Counted from the stretch's first letter, positions 1 through 8,997 are shown. The stretch is DNA of 64,000 nucleotides from Hoeflea sp. 108 (GCF_000372965.1 NZ_KB890024.1:3350839-3414838); one strand, 5' to 3'. The notes: generated by a model not told the origin, from the letters alone. Program-made: numbers and translations.

Positions 1-528
1 GAACAGGGCATACACCTCTCCCACAGCGCCTGTCTCGAAACCGTTGCCCGGCAACTCGGCTGCACCGACTGGAACATGCTGAAGGCCAGTTGCGACGCCG
101 GAACGGGCCTCGGCGTCTCAATATTGGTCGAACACGGTTGCGAGGAAGAAGCGGCAGCCTTCTACCAGCGTGCCTTCGGCGCCGTCAGAGGCGGGGTCTA
201 CAGATTTGAGGGCAGGCCGATTTCGATAGACCTCAGGATCGGCGACGTTGCCGTCCAGGTCGGCGGCGCCAATCCGCGGCGGGAACTCGAGCCGCATCGC
301 GGCGGTCCCTTCTTCCCCAAGGCTGATGGTGCCGTCAGCGTCGTCTTCATACTGGAGGTCGCCAACGCAGCGGCCGCCCTGCAGAGGGCAGTCGACGCAG
401 GGGCAAGGCTACGAGGAGAGCTCGCGTCGGCCACCGACGGCCGGCGCGGTGCCACTGTCTTTGACCCGTTCGGCCACATCTGGGCCCTGCGCGACAGGAC
501 GCCCGTCAGGCTCCGCCGCGCGGCCTGA
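1..528 (+). CDS. Glyoxalase-superfamily (VOC) protein with N-terminal Glyoxalase_8-type segment, 5' partial
   Basis: The reading frame is open to the first base of the window, so the gene starts outside it. The visible N-terminal part (HLSHSACLETVARQLG, then CTDWN) matches the short helical segment often fused to VOC domains in proteins annotated 'glyoxalase superfamily'. From about residue 35 a single VOC domain follows: an AAAFYQRAFGA helix, a central RIGDVAVQVGG strand and a closing VFDPFGHIWAL motif. A methionine at base 76 could be taken as the start, but that would cut off the N-terminal segment. VOC proteins bind metals, drugs or small ligands; no substrate can be named here. Confidence 0.75.
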   Translation, partial: EQGIHLSHSACLETVARQLGCTDWNMLKASCDAGTGLGVSILVEHGCEEEAAAFYQRAFGAVRGGVYRFEGRPISIDLRIGDVAVQVGGANPRRELEPHRGGPFFPKADGAVSVVFILEVANAAAALQRAVDAGARLRGELASATDGRRGATVFDPFGHIWALRDRTPVRLRRAA

Positions 529-532
529 CGGA

Positions 533-815
533 GCAGCGCCCCTTCCCCCCTTGCGGGGTAAGGAGTGGTGGCCGAAGGCCAGGAAAAGCCAACGATGCTT
601 TTCCAACGACGAACGCCCGGAGCCATAGCGGAGGCCGGGCGGCCCCGAAGGGGCGGATGAGGGGTGCTGGACGGAGCTTCGGCATCCGAAGGCCTGTCGC
701 TTCACAGCACCCTATTCTGCCCCGCCTCATTCCTTCCAACACCCCTCCGTCTCGGCGCTGCGCGCCGATCCACCTTCTCCCACAAGGGGAGAAGGAAAAG
801 CGCGGTATTAGGTAG
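533..815. repeat. Mosaic palindromic repeat, copy A
   Basis: This gene-free stretch (the gap runs from 529 to 1023) is built of short modules: a CCCCGAAGGGGCGGATGAGG hairpin, a GTCTCGGCGCTGCGCGCCGA module and CTTCTCCCACAAGGGGAGAA. The same modules recur around 41.4-41.7 kb and 42.1-42.4 kb. They look like dispersed rhizobial mosaic elements rather than genes, and the short frames across them are repeat-derived. From about 816 to 1023 I see nothing recognisable. Confidence 0.75.
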
Positions 816-1023
816 AAAACGCCACCAACGCCATATCAAGTCATTGATTGAAAATAGCATTTTCGATGGCTGATAAGGGGTGGCTAGTGAACTGTCGGCT
901 TTTGGAAGAGCCTCCAAGAAAAGCAGACATTGGTGGGTTAGCGAACCAGGGGCCGAAATCGGATCGGCGGCTTCTGGAGACCATATTTATTCAAGCAGCG
1001 CGAGTTTCTGGTCGGACAAGCAG

Positions 1024-1989
1024 CTAACGCGCTTTCATTCGCACCTGACGCGGACTCTTTCCGTATTTGCGGGTAAAGCGGTAGCTGAAATAGCCCGGGT
1101 CATTGAACCCGTTGGCGAATGCAATGTCCTGTATCGTCCGGTTGCGCTGATTTGAGCGCTGGAGCGTGCGGTAGCAGCGGTCGAGGCGCTCGCTCTCGAT
1201 CCATTTGTGCAAGGTCGTTCCCGTGGCACTGAAAAGCTTGTGCAAGTAGCGAACGGAAATGCCCGCCTTTGCCGCCACGAAGGAAACCGACAGCTCCGGG
1301 TCCGAAAGATTGACGATCACGATGCTGCGGATGCGTCGGATGATATGGTCGTGCGATTGCGTGAGTTCATCGCCCAGGGACGTATCGTCGTCCGGGTCTG
1401 AATCGGCGATAAGATCCAGGATCGCGGTAGCGAGTGAATATCCAGCCTGTGGTCCCATATCCGTGGGATCGGCTTCGAGCGATCGCAGTATCCGGGAAGC
1501 CAGGCCGCTGGCGCCGCCCTCACCGCGGAATATGTGCCCGCACACCCTGTCGGTGCTCAGCCCACGGTGAACGAACTCGTTGCGCGGGAACCGGACCACG
1601 ACCCGCCGAACCGGGCCTTCGAACTCGATGGAATAGGGCAGAGTGCTGTCGACGATGCTGAAGTCGCCTGGCGTCAGACGCACGTCACGGCCGATATGCC
1701 GCGTGACACCGGTTCCGACTACCTGCAGCGCCAGCAGATAGTCCTTGCCATTGTCACGGCCGATATTGGCAAGGCTTCGTTCGATGACGACCGGTTCACA
1801 GTCGACGAAGGAACAGTCGAGGAAACCGACCTGACTCTTTCTAATCTTGGCCTGGTAGGCGTTGGTTTCGAACCGATGAGCCGACAAATCGGCGATCTGG
1901 CAGATTGCCTCCTGGAAACTCGTGAAACGGGCGGTCGGATCGACCGCATCAGTGGACAGGACAGTGATCATCGGCACCAACAACCCCAT
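1024..1989 (-). CDS. AraC-family transcriptional regulator
   Basis: The C-terminal third is an AraC double helix-turn-helix: ISVRYLHKLFSATGTTLHKW for the first half, and the typical DIAFANGFNDPGYFSYRFTRKYGKSPRQ signature (split here for length) for the second. The N-terminal portion resembles the AraC-binding-like domain of FeaR-type regulators. I place the start at the MGLLVPM methionine; upstream codons give a Cys-rich tail unlike the family, and a methionine at 1971 is also possible. It is divergent from the ABC transporter/hydrolase operon starting at 2162, so it is probably that operon's activator and senses its substrate. Confidence 0.85.
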   Translation of the reverse strand: MGLLVPMITVLSTDAVDPTARFTSFQEAICQIADLSAHRFETNAYQAKIRKSQVGFLDCSFVDCEPVVIERSLANIGRDNGKDYLLALQVVGTGVTRHIGRDVRLTPGDFSIVDSTLPYSIEFEGPVRRVVVRFPRNEFVHRGLSTDRVCGHIFRGEGGASGLASRILRSLEADPTDMGPQAGYSLATAILDLIADSDPDDDTSLGDELTQSHDHIIRRIRSIVIVNLSDPELSVSFVAAKAGISVRYLHKLFSATGTTLHKWIESERLDRCYRTLQRSNQRNRTIQDIAFANGFNDPGYFSYRFTRKYGKSPRQVRMKAR

Positions 1990-2161
1990 GCACGTTAGCG
2001 CAGCGGTCCAGCGCTCACAAGTGCACAACTCCACCCGCCGGAGTGCACAATCGCGGCATTCTTCATGCACGATCGTACCAAGACTTCCTTCCCCGTCGAA
2101 GCTTTACTGGGATCAAGCGATGGTGATCACAACCATGCATTCAACAATCTGGGGAACAACG

Positions 2162-3286
2162 ATGAACCGTATCTCACGCAGAATGACTGGTGTGTCGTTT
2201 ACAGCGTTCGCATTGGCGGCGACCGCAGTGCTACCGGCCAGCGCGAATCAGGCCGCCATCGACTTCGCCAAGAAAGTCGTCGGCCAGGCTACCAACACCG
2301 TCATGTCACGCGATCCGCTGGGCGAAGGCTCATCGCGCTGGACCGGCGCGGAAGCTTCGCCGAAACCCGTCAAGGACGCGACGATCGCGGTGGTTCCATG
2401 CCCTCTCGCTCTCTCCGTTTGCCAGACCACACTTGCGGACGCCACGGCGGCCGCCGAGGCTATGGGCTGGAAGGTCATACCGATCGATTCGAAGGGCGAT
2501 CCCGCGGTTACCCAAAAAGCCGTCGAGGCAGCAATAAACCGCGATGTAAGCTGCGTGCTTACCCTTGGCTCCCCATCGCGCGATATCCGCGCTCAGATCC
2601 AGCGGGGCAAGGAGAAGGGGATCGCTTTCGTGACGGGCTTCTCCGACGACCCGAGGGAGTTTGGCGGCGATATCGGCTTCGGCATCGACCAGACCGCTGC
2701 CGGCAAGCTTCTCGCAGCCTATGTGGTTGCCAATGGCGGCGGCAACGTCGTCATGTTCACGGCCCCCGCCTTCCCGCAGCTGGGTGAACGGCTTCAGGGC
2801 TTCAAGGACTATCTCGCCGAGCATGGCGGTGATGTCGCCACGGTCGTGGAAGAGGTAGAGTTCAATGTAGGCGCGGGCGCCGCCGACCTGATCACCAAGA
2901 CACAGGCGCTGCTGACCAAGCACCCCAAGGACAGCATCCAGTGGGTGCTGGGACCGTATGACGAATCGCTCGTTCCGGTTCTCGCGACGGCACGGCAGCG
3001 CGACCGGACCGAGATCAAGGCGCTGGGCTTTGACGGTGAACCCGTCGCGGTAGACTCCATCGTTTCGGGAGGCGGCCAGGTCGCGACCATCAACTGGGGC
3101 CTGGAATGGGTGGCGTGGGCTGGCATCGACGAATGCAATCGCGCGATCAACAAGGCTGAGGTCGGCGTGAACAAGGATTTCCCACTTCAGCTGACCATCG
3201 AGTCGAATGCAACACCCCGCAAGCGCTACGATCCGGGCTTCGACTTCAAGACGAAATATCGTGAGATCTGGGCGGCGGCGAACTAG
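2162..3286 (+). CDS. Periplasmic sugar-type ABC substrate-binding protein
   Basis: 374 residues. A signal peptide of about 28 residues (RISRRMTG, hydrophobic core, cut after ASA) precedes a two-lobed periplasmic binding fold of the RbsB/Peripla_BP_4 type. The start is set by the signal peptide and by a GGGGA ribosome site at about 2151; longer forms would place about 80 non-secretory residues in front. It is the first gene of an operon with a double ATPase and a permease. The cognate solute may be a sugar or, given the hydrolases downstream, another polyol-like or heterocyclic compound. Confidence 0.85.
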   Translation: MNRISRRMTGVSFTAFALAATAVLPASANQAAIDFAKKVVGQATNTVMSRDPLGEGSSRWTGAEASPKPVKDATIAVVPCPLALSVCQTTLADATAAAEAMGWKVIPIDSKGDPAVTQKAVEAAINRDVSCVLTLGSPSRDIRAQIQRGKEKGIAFVTGFSDDPREFGGDIGFGIDQTAAGKLLAAYVVANGGGNVVMFTAPAFPQLGERLQGFKDYLAEHGGDVATVVEEVEFNVGAGAADLITKTQALLTKHPKDSIQWVLGPYDESLVPVLATARQRDRTEIKALGFDGEPVAVDSIVSGGGQVATINWGLEWVAWAGIDECNRAINKAEVGVNKDFPLQLTIESNATPRKRYDPGFDFKTKYREIWAAAN

Positions 3287-3369
3287 CCGGCGGAACACAT
3301 GTGTCGGGGCCATCGCGGCAGGCACAGCGCCCGCCGCAGGCTCCATACGCTCGCGGACAAAGCATCGAC

Positions 3370-4884
3370 ATGTCGCTTCTCCAATTCTCGAACATCGCAA
3401 AGACCTTCGGCGAGACCCGCGCACTGAAGGGAGTGGATTTCGATGTGCGCAAAGGCGAAATCCACGCGCTCGTCGGAGAGAACGGCGCCGGAAAGTCGAC
3501 ACTCATCCGCATACTCGCGGGAGACTTCTCGCCTGATCACGGTTTAATGCTTCTGGCCGGAAGCCCGCTGCGCCTCCTGCATCCAAGCGATGCGCTGGCT
3601 GCCGGAATTGGCTTCGTCCATCAGAGACCGCCTTTCATCCCCGACCTTTCGATCACGGAGAACTTTCTCCTCGGCCTTCCCTATCAACATCGGAAGGCAG
3701 GGCTGATCGACTGGAAAACCCAGCATGGCGAATGCGAAGCGAGTCTGGCATCGCTGGGACTCTCGGTCGATCCGCGGACTCCTCTCGCCTCCCTGAGCGC
3801 GCATCAGCGCCAGATGGTCGCATTGGGAAGGGCCTTGCTGCGCAAGCCCAGGCTGCTGGTTCTCGACGAGGTCACGGCGTCTCTGTCCGAACCGGAAGTT
3901 CGTACTCTCCTCGACACCATCCGCAAACTGAAGGAGCGCGGTGTAAGCGTCATCTATGTCAGTCATCGCCTTGAAGAGGTTTTCAGGATCGCCGACCGTG
4001 TGACGGTCTTGCGCGACGGGCGGCGGATATCGACCACGCCGCTTGCAGAAATGACCGAGGGCGGACTGGTGCGCGACATCGTTGGGTCCGACATGCAGGA
4101 CCTTTTTGTACGCAAGGCCGGTCCGGTCGCCAAGGATCGCGAAACGCTGGTTTCGGTGAAAGGGCTTGGCGACAGCAGACTCAGCGATATCAACTTCGAC
4201 ATAGCCAGGGGCGAGATCATTGGAATAGCCGGCCTCGGAGGCTCAGGCAGGTCACGAATACTTCGCATGCTTGCAGGCGCGTCACCCAGCACTGCCGGCG
4301 ACGTGCTCATTGAAGGCAGGCCCGTCGCAACCGGCTCGGTCCGGGACGCCCTGAAGGCGGGGATTGCGCTTGTGACGGAAGAACGGGGCCATGATGGCTT
4401 CGTCGACACGCTGCCCATCTGGCAGAATGTAACCCTGCCATGGGCCAGCCGGTTCCGAACCGGGGGACTTCTGAATCTTCGCGCCGAACAACAGAAGACC
4501 GAGGAAGCGACAAAGCGATTCTCCGTGAGGATGCCTTCGATCCACGCCTCCATGTCGGCTCTCTCCGGCGGAAATCAACAGAAGGTCATCTTCTCGCGAT
4601 GGGTGCTGGGTCCGGTTCGCCTGCTCCTGCTCGATGAGCCGACGCATGGCGTCGACATCGGATCCAAGACCCAGATCTATGGCGCCATTCGCGCGCTTGC
4701 CGGCGAAGGTCGCGGGGTTCTGGTGGTGTCATCAGAATTGGAGGAACTCCAAGCCCTTTGCGATCGCGTTCTGTTGCTGAGGGATGGAACGATCATCGAC
4801 GAACTTAGCGGCGCCGATATCTCGAAGGATTCGATGCTGCATCGTCTTCTATCCTCTTCTGACAGCACAAAGGTCGCGGTATGA
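3370..4884 (+). CDS. Sugar-type ABC transporter, double ATP-binding subunit (RbsA/MglA-like)
   Basis: 504 residues with two nucleotide-binding domains. The first has an intact Walker A (GENGAGKST, residues 36-44), an LSAHQRQM signature and LLVLDEVTASL as Walker B. The second has the relaxed P-loop usual for this family (GLGGSGRS, Arg in place of Lys), a canonical LSGGNQQKV signature and LLLLDEPTHGVD. The start at MSLLQF is chosen because the preceding 23 codons are low-complexity. The stop overlaps the permease start by four bases (ATGA), indicating translational coupling. Confidence 0.92.
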   Translation: MSLLQFSNIAKTFGETRALKGVDFDVRKGEIHALVGENGAGKSTLIRILAGDFSPDHGLMLLAGSPLRLLHPSDALAAGIGFVHQRPPFIPDLSITENFLLGLPYQHRKAGLIDWKTQHGECEASLASLGLSVDPRTPLASLSAHQRQMVALGRALLRKPRLLVLDEVTASLSEPEVRTLLDTIRKLKERGVSVIYVSHRLEEVFRIADRVTVLRDGRRISTTPLAEMTEGGLVRDIVGSDMQDLFVRKAGPVAKDRETLVSVKGLGDSRLSDINFDIARGEIIGIAGLGGSGRSRILRMLAGASPSTAGDVLIEGRPVATGSVRDALKAGIALVTEERGHDGFVDTLPIWQNVTLPWASRFRTGGLLNLRAEQQKTEEATKRFSVRMPSIHASMSALSGGNQQKVIFSRWVLGPVRLLLLDEPTHGVDIGSKTQIYGAIRALAGEGRGVLVVSSELEELQALCDRVLLLRDGTIIDELSGADISKDSMLHRLLSSSDSTKVAV

Positions 4885-5885
4885 CGATCCCGGAAACTTC
4901 CGCCCAAACCACCACAACCAGTCCCACCGAGCGCTCTTCCTGGACCGGCAGTTTTGACCTGGCGTCCGCGGCGCCTGTGATTTTTCTCTTTGTGCTGATC
5001 ATCGGTTTCTCGATCGCCGAGCCCGCATATTTCCCGACCCGCGAAAACTTCGTGACCATCCTCAATGATGGAGCCCTGCTCGCGCTCCTCGCCTGCGGCC
5101 TGACGCTGGTGCTGATCGTCGGCGAATTCGATCTTTCCATCGCCGCGACGGCATCTTTCGCCGGCGCGCTTGCGACAGTCCTGATCACGCAGTTCGGCTG
5201 GCCTATTCCGACGGCGTTGCTGGTCGTTTTGATCAGCGCTCTGGTGATCGGTGCGTTCAACGGCATTCTCGTCACAGTGCTTGAAATTCCAGCACTGGTC
5301 GCGACGATCGGTACGGCAAGCCTGCTTGACGGCGCGACGCTCTGGGTGACAGGAAACTCTGTCATTTTCACCGGCTTTACCGATGCGTTCATACGGTACG
5401 GCTCGTGGCGCATCGCCGGATTGCAGGCGCCATTCTTCTATCTTCTCGTTCTGTCCGTCGTGATCGCCGTAGCACTGCGCTACACGGTTACTGGACGCCA
5501 TCTCTACGCGACCGGCGGCAACCGGGCAGCAAGCCGCATGGCTGGAATTCGGGTCAACCGCAACGTCCTTCTCGCGTTCATTGCCTGCGCCGTCCTGGCG
5601 AGCATCACCGGCTTCATGTATACCGCCAGGCAGGGCTCGCTGACGCCCCTATTCGGCACATCGATGATGCTTCCGGCATATGCCGCAGCCTTCCTCGGCT
5701 ATGTGACTCTGGCCAACAAGCGCTTCCACATTCTCGGCACCGTGATCGGCGTCTATATCATCGGGACCGGCACCCTTGGCCTGCTCCTGATCGGCGCACC
5801 GGCCTATTCGCAGCAGCTGTTCGCAGGTGCAGTACTTATCGCTGCGACAGGCGGATCACGTGTCCGCAACCTCCTGCACAAGTGA
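4881..5885 (+). CDS. Sugar-type ABC transporter permease (RbsC-like)
   Basis: 334 residues, with a short polar N-terminus followed by about eight to ten hydrophobic helices. It contains the BPD_transp_2 features VGEFDLSIAA and the conserved cytoplasmic loop GRHLYATGGNRAASRMAGI. It completes a full importer with the two upstream genes, to which it is coupled by a four-base overlap. Confidence 0.92.
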   Translation: MTIPETSAQTTTTSPTERSSWTGSFDLASAAPVIFLFVLIIGFSIAEPAYFPTRENFVTILNDGALLALLACGLTLVLIVGEFDLSIAATASFAGALATVLITQFGWPIPTALLVVLISALVIGAFNGILVTVLEIPALVATIGTASLLDGATLWVTGNSVIFTGFTDAFIRYGSWRIAGLQAPFFYLLVLSVVIAVALRYTVTGRHLYATGGNRAASRMAGIRVNRNVLLAFIACAVLASITGFMYTARQGSLTPLFGTSMMLPAYAAAFLGYVTLANKRFHILGTVIGVYIIGTGTLGLLLIGAPAYSQQLFAGAVLIAATGGSRVRNLLHK

Positions 5886-5907
5886 TGCCAGCCAAGTGAC
5901 TCCCGCC

Positions 5908-6726
5908 ATGCCAAACGCCACAATACAAACGAGTTTCGTCGGCGCATCTCCCCGCATCGCGGTCGAGAGCGTTGGCGAGGGAGAACTTGTCGTCTTCATG
6001 CACGGCATTGGCGGCAACAGGCGAAACTGGCGAGATAATCTCCCGGTTTTCGGCGAGCATTTTTGCGCCGTCGCCTGGGATGCTCGCGGGTACGGCGACA
6101 GCGACGACTACGAAACGGAGCTGCGGTTCCGGGATTTCGCCGACGATTTGGCGAGGGTGCTCGATCATTTCGGCGAAGAGCGCGCGCACATCATCGGACT
6201 GTCGATGGGCGGTCGCATCGCGATGGATTTCGCCTACGCCTATCCCGACCGGCTGCGCACGATCACCCTATGCGCGACCAACACAGGCTTTTCGCGCTTC
6301 TCGCCGGAGGCCCGAGCGGAATTCATCCGCTCCCGCAGGGAACCGCTGATGAACGGAAAGGAGCCGGTCGACATCGCCGGGCCCGTGGCGCAATCGCTCA
6401 TGGGGCCGAAGGCGTCAGCGGCAGCTCTGGCCCAGCTCGTCGACAGCATGTCGAGGCTTCACAAGCACAGCTACATCAAAAGTATCGAGGCGCTGGTGAA
6501 TCTCGACACCCATGTCAGCCTGGACCACATCGCAGTGCCGGCCCATGTCATGTGCGGGTCCGACGATCCGCTCACCCCGCTCTCCATGTCCAGAGAGATC
6601 ACCCAGCTCATCCCGCAGGCTACGTTGACCGTGGTGCCGGATGCTGGCCATCTTCTCAACATCGAGAACCCGGTAGATTTCAACGCAGCCGCCCTGAACT
6701 TCCTGCTTCGCCACCAGCAGGAATGA
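5908..6726 (+). CDS. Alpha/beta hydrolase
   Basis: 272 residues. The oxyanion-loop motif MHGIGGN lies near residue 31, the nucleophile elbow GLSMGG carries Ser99, CGSDDPLTP provides the acid region and DAGHLL the catalytic His. This is an intact Ser-Asp-His triad of the esterase, C-C hydrolase or enol-lactonase type. The start at MPNATIQ follows the permease stop by 22 bases. The family resembles 3-oxoadipate enol-lactonase (PcaD) and similar hydrolases, but the substrate cannot be told from sequence. It probably acts on the compound imported by the operon's transporter. Confidence 0.85.
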   Translation: MPNATIQTSFVGASPRIAVESVGEGELVVFMHGIGGNRRNWRDNLPVFGEHFCAVAWDARGYGDSDDYETELRFRDFADDLARVLDHFGEERAHIIGLSMGGRIAMDFAYAYPDRLRTITLCATNTGFSRFSPEARAEFIRSRREPLMNGKEPVDIAGPVAQSLMGPKASAAALAQLVDSMSRLHKHSYIKSIEALVNLDTHVSLDHIAVPAHVMCGSDDPLTPLSMSREITQLIPQATLTVVPDAGHLLNIENPVDFNAAALNFLLRHQQE

Positions 6727-6773
6727 AGAAGGTAGGGCGGCCATATCCAGCCAGAGAGCCAGGGAGAAAAACG

Positions 6774-7925
6774 ATGTCGGAGCAAGCAGCGCAGTTTGGT
6801 GGAGGAACCGGGATCGACCAGAAGATTGCCGCCCGCATTTCCGACGGGAAGGCCTGGGAGGCGCTTCCCGATGACATCTTCGTCATAGACGGGGTTGCGC
6901 ACACCTATAATCACGACCCGGAAAATCTGGTGCCCGGTTCATATGCGCCCATGATGACGCAGATGCTGTGGGGCATCCACGAATTCTATACGCCGCGCGG
7001 TGTGCCCAAATGGCTTGTGCCGCAGCAGCATCGGATAATGCAGGACGCCGACCTGATCGGCCATTCGCTCTTCGGCGAGAGCCAGGTCGATGCATGCGTC
7101 TATCATCACCTGCCAATCTTCAATCTCTTCAGGGATGGCGGCGGTCCGCTCTACGTCGGCAAGGAGATGCGTGACCGTTGGCCCGGCCGTGTCCTGATTT
7201 ATGGCGGCATCAGCCCCTACCACGACAACGTGCTCGACGAGATCGACCGCTTCATCGACGAGGAGCAGGTATCGGCCTTCAAGTTCTATCCCCTCGATCT
7301 GGTGGGCGGCACGGTGCGCGGCACCAGGATGGACGACGAGAAGCTGATGTTCCCGCTGTACGAGCGGATGCTCAAGCGTGGCATCAAGACCGTGGCGATG
7401 CACAAGGCGATCCCCTTCGGCAATGTCGGCCACGAGTACTTCATGGTCGATGACGTCAACGATGCCGCGACCAGTTTCCCCGAAATGAACTTCGAAATCT
7501 TCCACGGCGGTTTTGCCTTCCTCGAAGACACCGTCCTCAAGGCGACCTACAACTCGAACGTGACGATCAACCTGGAAGGCACCAGCGCGCTGATCTTCTA
7601 TGCACCGGAACGGCTTGCCCACATACTCGGCTCGCTGGTTCAGGCGGGCGCGGCGGACCGTGTTGTCTGGGGAACCGGCGTTCCGGTCATCCATCCCCAG
7701 CCGTTCCTCGAGGCGTTCTGGAACTTCCAGATTCCGGTCAGCATGCAGGAAGGCTATGCCTATCCGGCGCTGACACCCGAGATCAAGCGCATGATGCTCG
7801 GGGGGACCCAGGCACGCATCCTGAACCTTGACGTGGAAAAGCTGAAGCGGGTTGCCGCCACCGATGAGTTTGCCAATCGCGACCGACTGGCAGAGCCTTG
7901 GACAAGCGGCAGGAGGACAGCATGA
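6774..7925 (+). CDS. Amidohydrolase-superfamily (Amidohydrolase_2) protein with incomplete metal site
   Basis: 383 residues; the start follows an AGGGAG ribosome site. The fold is an Amidohydrolase_2 TIM barrel. The usual D-x-H-x-H on strand 1 reads D39-G-V-A-H43, so the first His is Val. Histidines are kept in VAMHKA and FEIFHGG, but the strand-8 Asp (GSDWP in the family) is replaced in VVWGTGVP. The protein may therefore lack ordinary hydrolase activity or bind one metal differently. It is coupled to the DUF59 gene by a four-base overlap. To my recollection, comparable amidohydrolase/DUF59 pairs accompany propane-type binuclear iron monooxygenase genes, where their role is unclear. Confidence 0.8.
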   Translation: MSEQAAQFGGGTGIDQKIAARISDGKAWEALPDDIFVIDGVAHTYNHDPENLVPGSYAPMMTQMLWGIHEFYTPRGVPKWLVPQQHRIMQDADLIGHSLFGESQVDACVYHHLPIFNLFRDGGGPLYVGKEMRDRWPGRVLIYGGISPYHDNVLDEIDRFIDEEQVSAFKFYPLDLVGGTVRGTRMDDEKLMFPLYERMLKRGIKTVAMHKAIPFGNVGHEYFMVDDVNDAATSFPEMNFEIFHGGFAFLEDTVLKATYNSNVTINLEGTSALIFYAPERLAHILGSLVQAGAADRVVWGTGVPVIHPQPFLEAFWNFQIPVSMQEGYAYPALTPEIKRMMLGGTQARILNLDVEKLKRVAATDEFANRDRLAEPWTSGRRTA

Positions 7926-8272
7926 TGGATATGCGCAGCGTGGTGGAAGCCGCACTAGATGAGATCATAGATCCCTGCAGCGCGGGAATCGGCAAGCCTG
8001 TCGGACTTGTACGAATGGGGTTGATCAAGGGACTCGACCTCGAGACGGAAGGCGATGCGATCGCCGTGAAACTGCAGCTGCGGGTGACATCGCCCTGCTG
8101 CATGATGGGCCCAAGCTTCACGGCGCAAGCCAAGGAAAAGCTGATGAACCTGCAGGGCATTGGTTCGGTCGAGGTGTCCATCTCGCCGGAGATCGACTGG
8201 ACGCCCGGGCATATGGCCGCGTCCTATCGCGCGACCCTGAGCGGACCGCGGATCGGCTATCCCGAGACATAG
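7922..8272 (+). CDS. DUF59/MIP18-family (Fe-S assembly type) protein
   Basis: 116 residues. The family pattern is VRMGLIKGLDLE in the first half, VTSPCCMMGP with a Cys pair at 59-60, and a VEVSISPEIDWTPG ending. Relatives include PaaD, SufT and CIA2, which help mature metalloproteins. The start overlaps the amidohydrolase stop (ATGA), so the two are translated together. No iron-sulfur enzyme or monooxygenase is encoded nearby, so its client is not visible in this window. Confidence 0.85.
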   Translation: MMDMRSVVEAALDEIIDPCSAGIGKPVGLVRMGLIKGLDLETEGDAIAVKLQLRVTSPCCMMGPSFTAQAKEKLMNLQGIGSVEVSISPEIDWTPGHMAASYRATLSGPRIGYPET

Positions 8273-8310
8273 GACGCTCTTGCCTGATCGGAACAGCCTA
8301 GGGAGTCTGC

Positions 8311-8760
8311 ATGGCCGAGACGATAAGCGCTGATGGGCCGCGCGCTGCTTCGCTGGCTGACGCGGACGAAGTGTGCAGGCTCGACGCCCGGCAACTGGCC
8401 TAGCCTACGCATCGGGATCGCTTTCGCCTGTCGAAGTGATCCACTCCGTCCTGAAACGGGCGGAATTGGTACAGGCGCGGTTCAACGCCTTCACCAGACT
8501 GGATTCCGAAAGGCGCGCTGGAAGCAGCGCGCCTTTCGGAACAAAGATGGAGAAGAATCGCACCGCTTTCCCCGGCGGACGGCGTGCCAACGACGATCAA
8601 GGACATACTCTGGGTCAAAGGCTGGCCGGTAAGCTATGGAAGCAATACGGTAGACGATCTGGCATGCGCCACCGACGCGCCGGCAGTCGCGCCGCTGCGC
8701 CATAGGCTGTCAGATATCCGCTTTCGGGAAATCTGCGGCGTAGGCGAACGGCCGACTTGA
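8311..8760 (+). pseudogene. Amidase (GatA/AtzF-type) N-terminal remnant, frameshifted and truncated
   Basis: An AGGGAG site and ATG at 8311 open a frame that stops at 8401. Amidase-like sequence continues in the next frame (AYASGSLSPVEVIHSVLKRA), shifts again near 8513, and continues as ADGVPTTIKDILWVKGWP, then SYGSNT. TIKD carries the catalytic Lys of the Ser-cisSer-Lys triad. The Ser-rich core and the C-terminal two thirds are missing; the last frame ends at 8758-8760 in unrelated sequence. With two frameshifts and a deletion this is a dead gene. It was probably the last member of the upstream catabolic operon. Confidence 0.8.
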
Positions 8761-8941
8761 GGACTAAAAGCTGCTGTCGCAGGCTCGAGGGTGTATGACT
8801 GCTTTTGGGATGTCGTAGTTCGACCTCTTATGTCTCAATTGAGGTCGCTTGCTGCCAAAGGTCACCAGTCGCCACGCAGCGTCGGATTCTGGCTGGTGGT
8901 CTTTGCAACCTAATGCCGGAAAAGCGCCCAAAAACGAAAAA

Positions 8942-8967
8942 CGCCCCGCTGCATCGCAGGCGGGGCG
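8942..8967 (-). terminator. Rho-independent terminator of yqeY
   Basis: CGCCCCGC (8942-8949) pairs with GCGGGGCG (8960-8967). On the minus strand the stem is followed by TTTTTCGTTTTT, 30 bases past the yqeY stop. The 8761-8941 stretch before it holds nothing I recognise. Confidence 0.85.
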
Positions 8968-8997
8968 TCGCGTTCACAGGGGCATAAGCCCTCGAAT

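Noticed and set aside
1922..2161. N-terminal extension of the periplasmic binding protein
   Set aside because: It would hide the signal peptide behind 80 polar residues and overlap the divergent regulator's 5' end.
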